Shown piece after piece: positions 26,646 to 34,491 of a stretch of 64,000 nt of DNA. The position numbers were made by a program, and so were the translations under genes. Position 1 is the first letter of the stretch. Each line of letters opens with the position of its first letter. Origin of the DNA: Thermoleophilia bacterium (GTDB lineage: Bacteria; Actinomycetota; Thermoleophilia; UBA2241); the NCBI GenBank assembly GCA_041393415.1, contig JAWKKE010000003.1, forward strand, positions 217,736 to 281,735, written 5' to 3'. The notes below the pieces were generated by a model that saw only the letters and a list, made by a program, of their open reading frames with translations, ran no database searches and was not told where the DNA came from.

Positions 26646-26651
26646 GGGCGC

Positions 26652-26680
26652 ATTATACCCCCGGGGGGATACGCGGCCAA
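26652..26680 (-). promoter_or_regulatory. csoR promoter with embedded CsoR/CstR operator
   Basis: On the minus strand TTGGCC (26680-26675), 17-bp spacer, TATAAT (26657-26652). The spacer holds the G/C-rich near-palindrome ATCCCCCCGGGGGTAT, which runs into the -10 box; this matches the ATACCC-N3-GGGGTAT form of CsoR/CstR operators. Repressor binding here would block RNA polymerase directly. Confidence 0.8.
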
Positions 26681-26685
26681 ACACG

Positions 26686-27564
26686 CTACTCGCGTCTCTG
26701 ACCAGGATCACGCGGCCGCGGGGGCTGCGTGCTTGCGGCAGCGAGCTGCGCCAGGATCTCGTCTGCGAAGACCATCCCGTTCGGGCCGCAGCCGAGGCGT
26801 ACATTGGGCTTGAGCGTCCCGTGGAAGTCTGAGCCCCCCGTGACCGCGAGGTTGTGGTGGGCGGCGAGTTCGAGGCAGGTTGCGACCGTCGTGGCAGAGT
26901 GGGCGGGGTGATAGCACTCCAGGCCGACGATGCCGGCGTCGACGGCGTCGTGCACGATGCTCTCGAGATCGGCGAACTCGGTGTGGATGATGCCTGGGTG
27001 GGCAAGCACCGCGAGGCCGTCGCTTTCGCGCAACAGCTGGACGGCGGCGCGAAGCGAGAGACGGCGCCGATCGACCCACGCTGGACCGCCACGGCCGAGG
27101 TAGAGCCGGAAGGCGGAAGAAACCGAGTCGACGTAGCCGCTTTGCACCATGGCGAGGCCGATATGTGGCCGGCCGACGGCGCCATCGCCGGCAACAGCGG
27201 ACAGCCTCTGCGGGTCGATCGGCATGCCGATCTCGGCCAGGCGCTCTAGGATGCGCGCGTTACGCTGATCACGGTAGCGTCGCAACTCGGCGAGCTGGGC
27301 ACGGAGCGTGTGACTTGGTGGTCCGTCGAGGAAGTAGCCCAGCATGTCCATCGTTGTGTGCTGATGCTCCAGGGTGATCTCGACACCGGGTACCACGGTA
27401 AAGCCGAGGCGCTCGCCTGCGGAGAGCGCCTCCTGTATCCCGTCGACGGTGTCGTGATCGGTGATCGCTACGGCTGACAGGCCCATTCCGGCGGCTGCTT
27501 CGACGAGTTGTGTGGGCGTGTAGCTGCCGTCCGAGAATGTTGTATGCGCATGGAGATCGATCAT
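26686..27564 (-). CDS. PHP-domain phosphoesterase (3',5'-nucleoside bisphosphate phosphatase type)
   Basis: A 292-residue PHP protein of the TrpH/YciV (RNase AM) type: MIDLHAHTTFSDGSYTPTQL (HxH and Asp), VAITDHDTVDGI, VVPGVEIT (Glu), HPGIIH and the final SDFHG (DxH). All metal-ligand motifs are present, so it should be active on 5'-phosphorylated short nucleotides or pAp. Start chosen at MIDLHAH. Divergent from the HD gene with about 100 bp between starts; its 3' end lies just above csoR's promoter. Confidence 0.9.
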   Translation of the reverse strand: MIDLHAHTTFSDGSYTPTQLVEAAAGMGLSAVAITDHDTVDGIQEALSAGERLGFTVVPGVEITLEHQHTTMDMLGYFLDGPPSHTLRAQLAELRRYRDQRNARILERLAEIGMPIDPQRLSAVAGDGAVGRPHIGLAMVQSGYVDSVSSAFRLYLGRGGPAWVDRRRLSLRAAVQLLRESDGLAVLAHPGIIHTEFADLESIVHDAVDAGIVGLECYHPAHSATTVATCLELAAHHNLAVTGGSDFHGTLKPNVRLGCGPNGMVFADEILAQLAAASTQPPRPRDPGQRRE

Positions 27565-27627
27565 GAGACCAGAGTACCCGAGATACGGGCGCCCGCGCAC
27601 ACAGCGGCGCTGCCGTGAGCGGGCGCC

Positions 27628-27657
27628 TTGTCGCACGGCAGGGGAGCGCGGTAGTGT
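27628..27657 (+). promoter_or_regulatory. Candidate promoter of the HD phosphohydrolase gene
   Basis: TTGTCG (27628-27633), 18-bp spacer, TAGTGT (27652-27657). The GTG start codon begins 8 bp after the -10 box, so the transcript would be leaderless. Confidence 0.5.
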
Positions 27658-27664
27658 TCGGAGC

Positions 27665-29101
27665 GTGAAGCTCCCCTACGACGACATCCATCTCATCGCC
27701 GATCCACTCTACGGCTACTTGCGCATCACGCTCTCGCGCGCCGGCGAGATCGCGGAGGCGGATGTCATCGACAGCCCCTGGGTTCAGCGGCTCAAGCGCG
27801 TGCATCAGCTGCAGAGCTCCTGGTGGGTCTTCCCCGCCGCCGAGCACAGCCGCTTCGCTCACAGCGTCGGTGTGATGCACCTCGCCGGGCAACTCGCGCG
27901 CCAGGTGCACTCGACGTTGGTCGAGGTCGAGCCTGCGACGCCGTCGCTCGCGCTCGTGGAGGAGACACTGCGCATGGCCGGCCTTCTCCACGACCTGGGT
28001 CACGGGCCGTTCAGTCACTTCTGTGACGAGGAGTACTTGCAGCCGGTCTTCGGCCTCGATCACGAACAGATCTCGCAGTATCTGATCGTCAACGAGCTCG
28101 GCGACTTGCTGCGCGCCCTTCGCCGCAGTCCCTCGGGTCCGTTCGCCGACGACGAGGCGCTCGACCCCTGGCACGTCGCGTTTCTTGTGCGGGCGGAAGA
28201 GGACGGCGTGCGCGCCGATGGTGTGCGAACGGATGCGGGCGCCGGCGATACGGGGAGCCCCATTCCCCGTTGGGTCCGGCTGCTGCATCGGGCGCTCTCC
28301 GGCGCCGTGACGGTCGACAACATGGACTACGTGCGTCGCGACGCGTACATGTGCGGCGTCTCGATTGGTCCGGTCGACGTGAATCGTCTCATCTACTACA
28401 CGTTCTGCACCGACGAGGGCCTGACTTTCCACAAGCGCGCGCTCAGTACCCTGCGGGCTTTTCTCAACGCGCGCTTCTACATGTACGAGAACGTCTACTT
28501 CCATCGCGTCGGACACGCCATCGATCTGCACCTGCGGGAGATCTTCCGGCCGACACTTGAGCTCGTATTGCCGCAGAGTCCTCTCGACGATTCTGCCGCG
28601 TACCGGCGACTTACCGAGTGGTCGCTGTTCAGCACGGTTGAGGACTGGCTCGACCAGCCCTTGGCCAGTGAGCGGCGGGCGCTCGCCGAGCAGTGGCAGG
28701 CCATCATTCACCGCCACGTGAAGTACAGCATGGTCTATGAGCATCACGTGGAGCGGCAGCAGCCGCTGCCGGCGGCGCGCGACATGACCAGAGAAGAGTT
28801 CCGAGCCGCGATCGTCAAACGCCTGCCGGCGCACCTGAAGGACATCGAGTTCGTCGTCGACATCGCCTCCCAGGATCCCAGGCCGGTGAACCCGTTCATG
28901 GGTCCCAAGCGGATCGCCGTGTACGACCCCGTGACGCAGCGAATCGAGGAGCAGCTTCTGGGTGGGATCCTCGAGTTTGTGCCGGCGAAGGCGCACCTCT
29001 ACCGCGTATTCGCGATCGGCCGCGAGCACGAGCACGAGCTCCACCTCGCGGCCCAGGCTGCTCTCGAGCACTCGGTGCCGCAGAGCCACATCAATCTGTA
29101 G
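27665..29101 (+). CDS. HD-superfamily phosphohydrolase
   Basis: A 478-residue protein with an N-terminal HD domain: HSRFAHSVGVMHLAGQLAR and MAGLLHDLGHGPFSH give the metal-binding H...HD...D pattern, related to SAMHD1/dNTP triphosphohydrolase-like enzymes (COG1078). A conserved MDYVRRDAYMCGV follows. The C-terminal third has no motif I recognise. GTG start at 27665 precedes VKLPYDDIHLIADPLYGYL; upstream open frame ignored because a promoter lies there. Substrate unknown; nucleotides are likely. Confidence 0.88.
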   Translation: MKLPYDDIHLIADPLYGYLRITLSRAGEIAEADVIDSPWVQRLKRVHQLQSSWWVFPAAEHSRFAHSVGVMHLAGQLARQVHSTLVEVEPATPSLALVEETLRMAGLLHDLGHGPFSHFCDEEYLQPVFGLDHEQISQYLIVNELGDLLRALRRSPSGPFADDEALDPWHVAFLVRAEEDGVRADGVRTDAGAGDTGSPIPRWVRLLHRALSGAVTVDNMDYVRRDAYMCGVSIGPVDVNRLIYYTFCTDEGLTFHKRALSTLRAFLNARFYMYENVYFHRVGHAIDLHLREIFRPTLELVLPQSPLDDSAAYRRLTEWSLFSTVEDWLDQPLASERRALAEQWQAIIHRHVKYSMVYEHHVERQQPLPAARDMTREEFRAAIVKRLPAHLKDIEFVVDIASQDPRPVNPFMGPKRIAVYDPVTQRIEEQLLGGILEFVPAKAHLYRVFAIGREHEHELHLAAQAALEHSVPQSHINL

Positions 29102-29156
29102 GGGCGCCGAGCAGGCGCGTTGTGCAGGCGCGTGGGACCCGGGGTGCCTGGAACGC

Positions 29157-30566
29157 TCAGTCTTGGCCGGTGCCGGGTCCGGTCATCTCTTCCGGGTGCA
29201 CCCAAGCGTCGAACTGGGCGGCGGTAATGCCGTCCGGTCCGAGCGCGGCCTCGCGCAGCGAGATCCCTTCTTGCTGCGCGCGGAGGGCGATGCGCGCCGC
29301 GCGCTCGTAACCGATGTGCGGCGTGAGCGCGGTCGCGAGCATGATCGACTCCTGCACGTGGCGCGCGATGATGGGTCGGTTCGCTTCGAGGCCGCGGGCG
29401 CAGTAGCGGTCGAAGGCGTCGATCGCCGCCGCGAGGAGGTCGATCGACTCCAGGAGATTGTGCAGCATCACAGGTTTGAAGACGTTGAGCTGGAAGGCGC
29501 CTTGCGAGCCGGCGAAAGCGATGGCGGCGTCGTTGCCGTAGACGTGCACGGCGACCTGCGAGAGCGCCTCGGCCTGCGAGGGGTTGACCTTGCCCGGCAT
29601 GATCGAGGAGCCGGGTTCATTGGCGGGGATGAGGAGCTCGCCCAAGCCGGCGCGGGGGCCGGACGCGTACCAGCGTACGTCGTTGGCGAGCTTCATGAGG
29701 GCGCCGGCGAGAGTGCGCAGGCCGGCGCTGGTGTTGACGATCGCGTCGTGCGACGAGAGCGCGGTGAACTTGTTGCCGGCGGGCCGGAACGGTTGACCGG
29801 TGAGTTCGGCGAGGCGCCGGACGGTGGCCGGGGCGAAGCGCACGTCGCTGTTCATACCGGTGCCGACGGCGGTGCCACCGAGCGCGACCTCGTGCAGTTC
29901 CGGCAACGCGCGTTCGATCGTCGCGCCTGCTTCGTCGAGTTGCGTTACCCACCCTCTGATTGCTTGCGCCAACGTAATGGGCGTGGCGTCCTGAAGATGG
30001 GTGCGGCCGAGCATGACGATATCCTCGTGCGCCTGCGCTTTGGCGCGCAGTGTGTCGCGCAGGCGCCGTAGTGCCGGCAGCAGCTTCTCCGTGAGATCCT
30101 CGACGGTCGCCATGTGCATGACGGTCGGGAAGACGTCGTTGCTCGACTGACTGAGGTTGACGTGGTCGTTGGGATGCACCGGCACGTATGTTCCGCGACT
30201 TCCGCCGGCGAGTTCGTTGGCGCGGTTGGCGACGACCTCGTTGGCGTTCATGTTGGTTTGCGTTCCGGATCCGGAGTGGAAGATCGGGAGAGGAAACTCG
30301 GTGTCGAACTTGCCGTCGGCGACCTCGGCCGCCGCCGCGGCGATGAAGTTGGCGACGTCGCGCGGGAGGACGCCGAGGTCGGCGTGCGTGCGTGCCGCGG
30401 CCAGCTTGATGAGGCCGAGCGCACGCAGCACCGGTCGGCCCCATCGCAGTCGCTCGCCACCCGCGGGGAAGTGAGCGATCGCTCGCTGCGTCTGCGCTCC
30501 CCAGTACCGTTCTGCGGGGACCTCAACCTTGCCGAGACTGTCGTGCTCCGTGCGCCACTTGCCCAT
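29157..30566 (-). CDS. fumC: Class II fumarate hydratase
   Basis: A 469-residue iron-free fumarase. Hallmarks: SGSGTQTNMNANEVVANRA, VHPNDHVNLSQSSNDVFPT, GRTHLQDATPITLAQ (catalytic His), GGTAVGTGMN and the signature GSSIMPGKVNPSQ. Length is standard. It is a second fumarase besides the class I pair at 20.1-21.6 kb; class II enzymes are oxygen-stable. It is divergent from the YgbA-like gene with 26 bp between start codons, so their promoters must overlap. Confidence 0.96.
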   Translation of the reverse strand: MGKWRTEHDSLGKVEVPAERYWGAQTQRAIAHFPAGGERLRWGRPVLRALGLIKLAAARTHADLGVLPRDVANFIAAAAAEVADGKFDTEFPLPIFHSGSGTQTNMNANEVVANRANELAGGSRGTYVPVHPNDHVNLSQSSNDVFPTVMHMATVEDLTEKLLPALRRLRDTLRAKAQAHEDIVMLGRTHLQDATPITLAQAIRGWVTQLDEAGATIERALPELHEVALGGTAVGTGMNSDVRFAPATVRRLAELTGQPFRPAGNKFTALSSHDAIVNTSAGLRTLAGALMKLANDVRWYASGPRAGLGELLIPANEPGSSIMPGKVNPSQAEALSQVAVHVYGNDAAIAFAGSQGAFQLNVFKPVMLHNLLESIDLLAAAIDAFDRYCARGLEANRPIIARHVQESIMLATALTPHIGYERAARIALRAQQEGISLREAALGPDGITAAQFDAWVHPEEMTGPGTGQD

Positions 30567-30592
30567 GGACGATACCGTACACTCTTGGGTAC

Positions 30593-30985
30593 GTGAGTAG
30601 CGAGACCCCTCAACGTCTGCAGCGCGAAGAACGCACGATCAGCGTGATGATCGCCATGTACTGTCGCGATCATCACGAGGCCATCCCTCGCGATGCGCGA
30701 GGGCATTGCGCGTCCTGCGCCGAACTCTTCGGCTATGCCGAACGCCGGCTTGGCGCCTGCCGCTACGGCGTCGGCAAGCCTACCTGCGCGAACTGCGCGA
30801 CACACTGTTACGCTCCCACTTTGCGTGAGCGCGTGCGCGCCGTGATGCGCTACAGCGGTCCGCGCATGCCGCGCGAGCATCCGGTGCTGTCGTTCTGGCA
30901 CGTGCTCGACGGCCGCCGCGAGACGCCGCCGCCGGGGACGCCCTCCGCTCGTCAGAGCGCCTCCGACAGCAAGCGCGAAGTCTGA
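30593..30985 (+). CDS. YgbA-like (nitrous oxide-stimulated promoter family) protein
   Basis: A 130-residue cysteine- and histidine-rich protein: MYCRDHH, CASCAELFGYAERRLGACRYG, KPTCANCATHCY and MRYSGPRM match the YgbA family, in E. coli induced by nitric oxide and linked to nitrosative stress. The cysteines could bind metal or an iron-sulfur cluster. GTG start 9 bp after a TACACT box, again compatible with a leaderless message. Its 3' end overlaps the convergent cardiolipin synthase gene by 34 bp; the last 30 residues are low-complexity and may be neutral sequence. Confidence 0.85.
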   Translation: MSSETPQRLQREERTISVMIAMYCRDHHEAIPRDARGHCASCAELFGYAERRLGACRYGVGKPTCANCATHCYAPTLRERVRAVMRYSGPRMPREHPVLSFWHVLDGRRETPPPGTPSARQSASDSKREV

Positions 30986-32397
30986 TTGCGGAAACGCTGC
31001 AAGCGCCCTGTCGCATCGATGTCGGCGAGCGTGATCTCACGGCAGTGTTCGAGATCGTCGTAGAACGACTGCTGCACCTGCTTGGCGAACAGGTCGTCGA
31101 AGACCCAGACCATGAGTTCCTTGTGCAACTTCAAGCTGCGGTTGTCGAGGTTCATGGTCCCGACTGCCGCCAAGCTGCCGTCGACGACGATCGTCTTGGC
31201 GTGAAAGAAGCCACTTGTGTACAGGTGGACGTGACCGCCGGCTTCCAGCAGACGCCGGAAGTAGGTGTGCGCCGCCCAGAAGGGCACGCGCTTGTCCGGA
31301 ACGCCGGTCATCATCAGTCGTACCTCGATCCCGGAGAGGGCGGAGTTGATGAGCTGGTCGTAGATGCTGTAGTCGGGGACGAAGTAGGGCGACTGCAGGA
31401 AGACGGTGCGCTCCGCCTGACCTATGGCGACGAGGTGGGCTCTTCGCGCCATGTCCCACGGGTCCTCCACGCCTTGCGTGGCGATCTCGACCAGGAACCC
31501 GGCGCTGATGCAGCCGGGGTCGGCGGCCGGCATGTAGCGGGCGTGAAACAGGCTCTCGCGGTGACGGACGTTCTCGTACCAGCGTGACGCGAACAGCTTC
31601 TGGAGGTCGGCGACCGCTTGACCAGTGAGGCGAATGTGCGTGTCGCGCCAGGAGGCGAAGCGGCGGCCGCCGTCGATGTACTCCTGGCCCATGTTCATGC
31701 CGCCGGTGTAGCCGATCTCCCCGTCGATGACGGCGATCTTGCGGTGGTTGCGGTAGTTGATGCGCAGGAGGTCGGCGAGGTCGGCCTCCACGTGCGCGCC
31801 GGCGTGAGCGAGCCGCAGCAGTTCGCGCTTGCCGAAGCGGATGGAGCCGATCCAGTCGTAGGTGATGCGCACTTCAACCCCATGCGCGAGTCTCTCCCTG
31901 AGAATCTGCGTGATCTCGGCCGTGAGCTCGTCCTGTTCCCAGATGAAATACTGCAGGTGGATCGAGTGCTGCGCGTTGCGCAGATCGCGCTTGAGAGAAG
32001 CGAACTTGTCGGCGCCCGAGACAAACAGTTCGATGGAGCTCGCTGGCAATACCTGCGCAACCTCCTTGGCGCTGATCGCGCGCTGTACCTTGTCGGCGGT
32101 TGTGCCGCGCCACTCGTCGATGAAGCGCTCGTAGGCGCAGACGTTGCGCTCGTAGACCGGAGCCATGCCCTCAAGCCGCTGCCGTCGCAGGGCCTTCGCC
32201 CACCCCTTGCGCTCGGCGATGACGCGCCAGTCTCTGCCCAGGAAGATGTACAGGAGGACGCCGACGAACGGCAGGAAGATGAGCACGAGAAGCCAGGCGA
32301 GCGTGAGCGACGGTTCGCGATCATCGCCGATCAGCAGAACGATCAGGCCGGCCAGGTAGATGGCGAACGCGAGGAAGACGAGAATCGTAATGCTCAT
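30952..32397 (-). CDS. cls: Cardiolipin synthase (PLD family)
   Basis: A 481-residue membrane phospholipase D-type enzyme making cardiolipin from phosphatidylglycerol. Two N-terminal helices form the PLDc_N domain (MSITILVFLAFAIYLAGLIV and LAWLLVLIFLPFVGVLLYIF); two HKD motifs follow (NHRKIAVIDGEIGYTGG and HAKTIVVDGSLAAVG). Length is standard. Start 32397 (MSITIL) is chosen over a longer upstream frame because it begins the first membrane helix. Convergently overlaps the YgbA-like gene. Confidence 0.95.
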   Translation of the reverse strand: MSITILVFLAFAIYLAGLIVLLIGDDREPSLTLAWLLVLIFLPFVGVLLYIFLGRDWRVIAERKGWAKALRRQRLEGMAPVYERNVCAYERFIDEWRGTTADKVQRAISAKEVAQVLPASSIELFVSGADKFASLKRDLRNAQHSIHLQYFIWEQDELTAEITQILRERLAHGVEVRITYDWIGSIRFGKRELLRLAHAGAHVEADLADLLRINYRNHRKIAVIDGEIGYTGGMNMGQEYIDGGRRFASWRDTHIRLTGQAVADLQKLFASRWYENVRHRESLFHARYMPAADPGCISAGFLVEIATQGVEDPWDMARRAHLVAIGQAERTVFLQSPYFVPDYSIYDQLINSALSGIEVRLMMTGVPDKRVPFWAAHTYFRRLLEAGGHVHLYTSGFFHAKTIVVDGSLAAVGTMNLDNRSLKLHKELMVWVFDDLFAKQVQQSFYDDLEHCREITLADIDATGRLQRFRNQTSRLLSEAL

Positions 32398-32549
32398 GGC
32401 AATCCTCGAGGCTATCCCAGGCAGGAGTGCTTTGTCCACGCGTGCACAAGCGAGGGCGTGCCCTCGTACTGTGTGAGCACGCAAAGGCGAGGGAATGGTG
32501 CCTGTATGTCGCGCGTTGGGCGCGGCGTGCGCGTGAAGGAAGGCACACT

Positions 32550-32831
32550 ATGATCGGTGCAGTAATTCTTGGGCTCCTCGCCGGCGCAATCGCACGGGCG
32601 CTGGTTAGAGATCCGTTTGAGGGCATGAGCGGCCCGTTGAGCTGGCTGGTCTCGCTCGGCGTCGGGCTTGGCGGCGCGTGGATCGGTTGGTGGATCTTCA
32701 CCGGCCTGCTCGGCATCGGCGACAGTCAGATGTTCGATCTCGGCGGCATTGTCGGCGCTGTGATCGGTGCGATCCTGCTGCTCTTCGGCCTCAACGCGAT
32801 CGTCGGCGCACGGAGGGGTGCGCACCGCTAA
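32550..32831 (+). CDS. GlsB/YeaQ/YmgE family stress membrane protein
   Basis: A 93-residue Gly-rich protein with three short membrane helices (IGAVILGLLAGAIARALV, WLVSLGVGLGGAWIGWWIF and GGIVGAVIGAILLLFGLNAI). This is the transglycosylase-associated GlsB/YeaQ pattern, general-stress induced in many Gram-positives. ATG start with AAGGAAGGCAC upstream. It ends 52 bp before the selenoprotein gene and may be co-transcribed with it. Confidence 0.85.
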   Translation: MIGAVILGLLAGAIARALVRDPFEGMSGPLSWLVSLGVGLGGAWIGWWIFTGLLGIGDSQMFDLGGIVGAVIGAILLLFGLNAIVGARRGAHR

Positions 32832-32883
32832 CGCCGCTGAAACCGCGGCGCGCGATGCCGTCGAAGCGCAGGAGGAGGTCACG

Positions 32884-33375
32884 ATGCCCAGAGTGTCTCT
32901 GGACCAGCAAGCTCCTGAGTTCAGCCTCCCGGACTTCACCGGCAAGACGGTCAGCTTGTCCGACTATCGTGGCCGCAAGAACGTGCTGCTCGTCTTCAAC
33001 CGCGGTTTCACGTGACCGTTCTGCCGCCGGCATATGGCGCAGTTGCGCCATGACCATGCCGAGTTCGTGGCTCGCGACGTCGAGATCGTCGTCGTGGGCC
33101 CCGAGGACGCCGCCGCCTTCGCCGAGTACTGGCGAAGGGAGTCGCTGCCGTTCGTCGGTCTACCCGATGCTCGCCACACCGTCCTCAAGCTCTACGGGCA
33201 GGAGGTCCAACTGTTCAAGCTGGGACGGATGCCCGCCCAGGTGCTCATCGACAAGGCCGGCGTCGCGCGCTTTGTCCATTACGGGCACAGCATGAGCGAC
33301 ATCCCCGACGACGCGGAGGTCCTGGCTCTGGTCGACGCGCTCGAAACGCCGCCCGCCACCGCTGCTCTGGACTGA
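32884..33375 (+). CDS. Peroxiredoxin-like (AhpC/TSA) selenoprotein, Sec at in-frame TGA 33013-33015
   Basis: A 163-residue thioredoxin-fold redoxin if TGA at 33013-33015 is read as selenocysteine (residue 44). The N-terminal half (MPRVSLDQQAPEFSLPDFTG, VSLSDYRGRKNVLLVFNRGF) and the second half (MAQLRHDHAEFVARDVEIVV, RMPAQVLIDKAGVARFVHYG) are both conserved redoxin sequence in one continuous frame. The TGA falls exactly at the catalytic position, giving GFT-U-PFC-RRH (UxxC), where relatives have CxxC. A hairpin with a G-starting loop follows at the right distance. Ribosome site GGAGGTCACG. It should reduce peroxides or disulfides. Standard gene callers would split it into 32767-33015 and 33034-33375. 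Confidence 0.9.
33021..33042 (+). promoter_or_regulatory. Candidate bacterial SECIS element
   Basis: CTGC(C)GCC pairs with GGCGCAG (7 bp, one bulged C) around the 7-nt loop GGCATAT. The loop starts 16 nt after the first base of the TGA and begins with GG, as expected for bacterial SECIS hairpins bound by SelB. Confidence 0.65.
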
Positions 33376-33507
33376 GAGGCGGTCGTCGGGTTGTCACGGT
33401 TTCCCCCCAGCCCTTTGTGCAGCCCGACTGTCCAACACCGACAGGTCTCGTCAGTCCTGCCTGGGCACGCGTGTCCGATCCGCTTGAGCGTTCGGCTCGC
33501 CGCACCG

Positions 33508-33536
33508 CTGGCGCTTCGTTCGCGGCGCGGTATACT
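33508..33536 (+). promoter_or_regulatory. Candidate promoter of tRNA-Ala
   Basis: A near-consensus TATACT (33531-33536) stands 11 bp before the tRNA. The -35 at 17-bp spacing is weak (CTGGCG, 33508-33513). Confidence 0.5.
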
Positions 33537-33547
33537 GGCGACTCCGT

Positions 33548-33623
33548 GGGCCGCTAGCTCAGTTGGGAGAGCGCCGCCTTTGCACGGCGGAGGTCAGGGG
33601 TTCGACTCCCCTGCGGTCCACCA
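33548..33623 (+). tRNA. tRNA-Ala (anticodon TGC)
   Basis: A 76-nt cloverleaf with encoded CCA: acceptor GGGCCGC/GCGGTCC including the G3-U70 wobble that is the AlaRS identity element, D-arm GCTCAGTTGGGAGAGC, anticodon stem CCGCC/GGCGG around TTTGCAC, T-arm AGGGG-TTCGACT-CCCCT, discriminator A. Confidence 0.98.
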
Positions 33624-33726
33624 CTGATTGACTGCCGCTGCGGACTCGCCGATCGCCGACTACCGCTCCACCTTGGGACGATCTCCCGCCCGCTGCCCGA
33701 TTGGACGACAGCGACCTCGCCTACTC

Positions 33727-34341
33727 CTACTCCGCGTCGTCGTAGAACCGACGCATCAACTCCGTGTCGCTGAGCGCGGGCGAGTAGCCGCCGGCGCGGA
33801 CGAGCCAGAGGCGAATCTGCGGCTCCGCCAGTGCGTCGAGCACGACGACGGTCGCCGAGCGTGTGAGTCTGAGCAGCGAGAGGGCGGCGCCTCTCTTCAG
33901 CTTGTCGCTGGCCCGCCCGTCTTGCAGCACGAGCAGAAGTCCGGCGGCGAAGTCAGGCGGCCGAAGCCGGCCGAGGACGATCTCGGCGTTGGCCCGCGCC
34001 GCGGATGATCCGCCACTGGCCAGGCGGAACACCTTGGGCACGATCGCCGGCGCCAGCTGCGCGAGTGCGTCGGCTAGATCGATCAGCGCTTGCATGGTGG
34101 CGCCCTCGCAGGGAAGCGAGAGCAACTCGAGGAGCACTGAGTCGTCGACGCTGCGCCCGAACGACGACATGAACTCCTCGGTCTCCTCTGCGGCGTGAGC
34201 TAGGTCATCTGGGGTGCGCGCCGCTTCACAGGCGGCGACCAGCTGGCGCGCCGTAAGGAGGGCGGCGTCCTCCGGTCGCGGCCGTCCGAGGCCCAGGTTG
34301 TCCTCCGGTCCGTAGGCGTCTTCGTCGTCAAACGACGTCAT
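33727..34341 (-). CDS. Hypothetical alpha-helical (HEAT-like) protein
   Basis: A 204-residue acidic, soluble, almost entirely helical protein that I cannot assign. Successive helix pairs such as MQALIDLADALAQLAPAIVP, ANAEIVLGRLRPPDFAAGLL and LKRGAALSLLRLTRSATVVV resemble degenerate HEAT/ARM repeats, suggesting a protein-binding scaffold. No signal peptide or catalytic motif. Start ATG at 34341 with GGGGGGAAGGACATC upstream. Divergent from the lipoprotein gene; the intergenic gap contains a possible CsoR-type site. Codon use looks normal for the window, so I regard it as real. Confidence 0.7.
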   Translation of the reverse strand: MTSFDDEDAYGPEDNLGLGRPRPEDAALLTARQLVAACEAARTPDDLAHAAEETEEFMSSFGRSVDDSVLLELLSLPCEGATMQALIDLADALAQLAPAIVPKVFRLASGGSSAARANAEIVLGRLRPPDFAAGLLLVLQDGRASDKLKRGAALSLLRLTRSATVVVLDALAEPQIRLWLVRAGGYSPALSDTELMRRFYDDAE

Positions 34342-34387
34342 GATGTCCTTCCCCCCGTGCCTCCCGACTGCGTTCCATGTACGCTTC

Positions 34388-34404
34388 TACCCGGAGGGGG
34401 TACG
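34388..34404. promoter_or_regulatory. Possible third CsoR/CstR-type operator
   Basis: CTACCCGGAGGGGGTAC fits TACCC-N3-GGGGGTA, the form of the Bacillus CsoR site. It lies between the divergent starts at 34341 and 34492. No convincing -35/-10 pair was found around it, so confidence is modest. Confidence 0.4.
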
Positions 34405-34491
34405 GTTCCGCACCTTGCCGGACACACAGGTCAAGGCTGGCGCTGCGCCGTCGATACGGAGAGAAACAACTGTCCACAGAGGGGGGCTGTC

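Noticed and set aside
27269..29089. 606-residue antisense frame over the HD gene
   Set aside because: Shadow of the HD phosphohydrolase; the plus frame carries all HD motifs.
32767..33015. Short frame ending at TGA 33015 and a separate frame starting at 33034, as two small genes or a pseudogene
   Set aside because: Both parts are one redoxin in the same frame; the TGA is at the active-site residue and a SECIS-like hairpin follows, so a selenoprotein explains it better.
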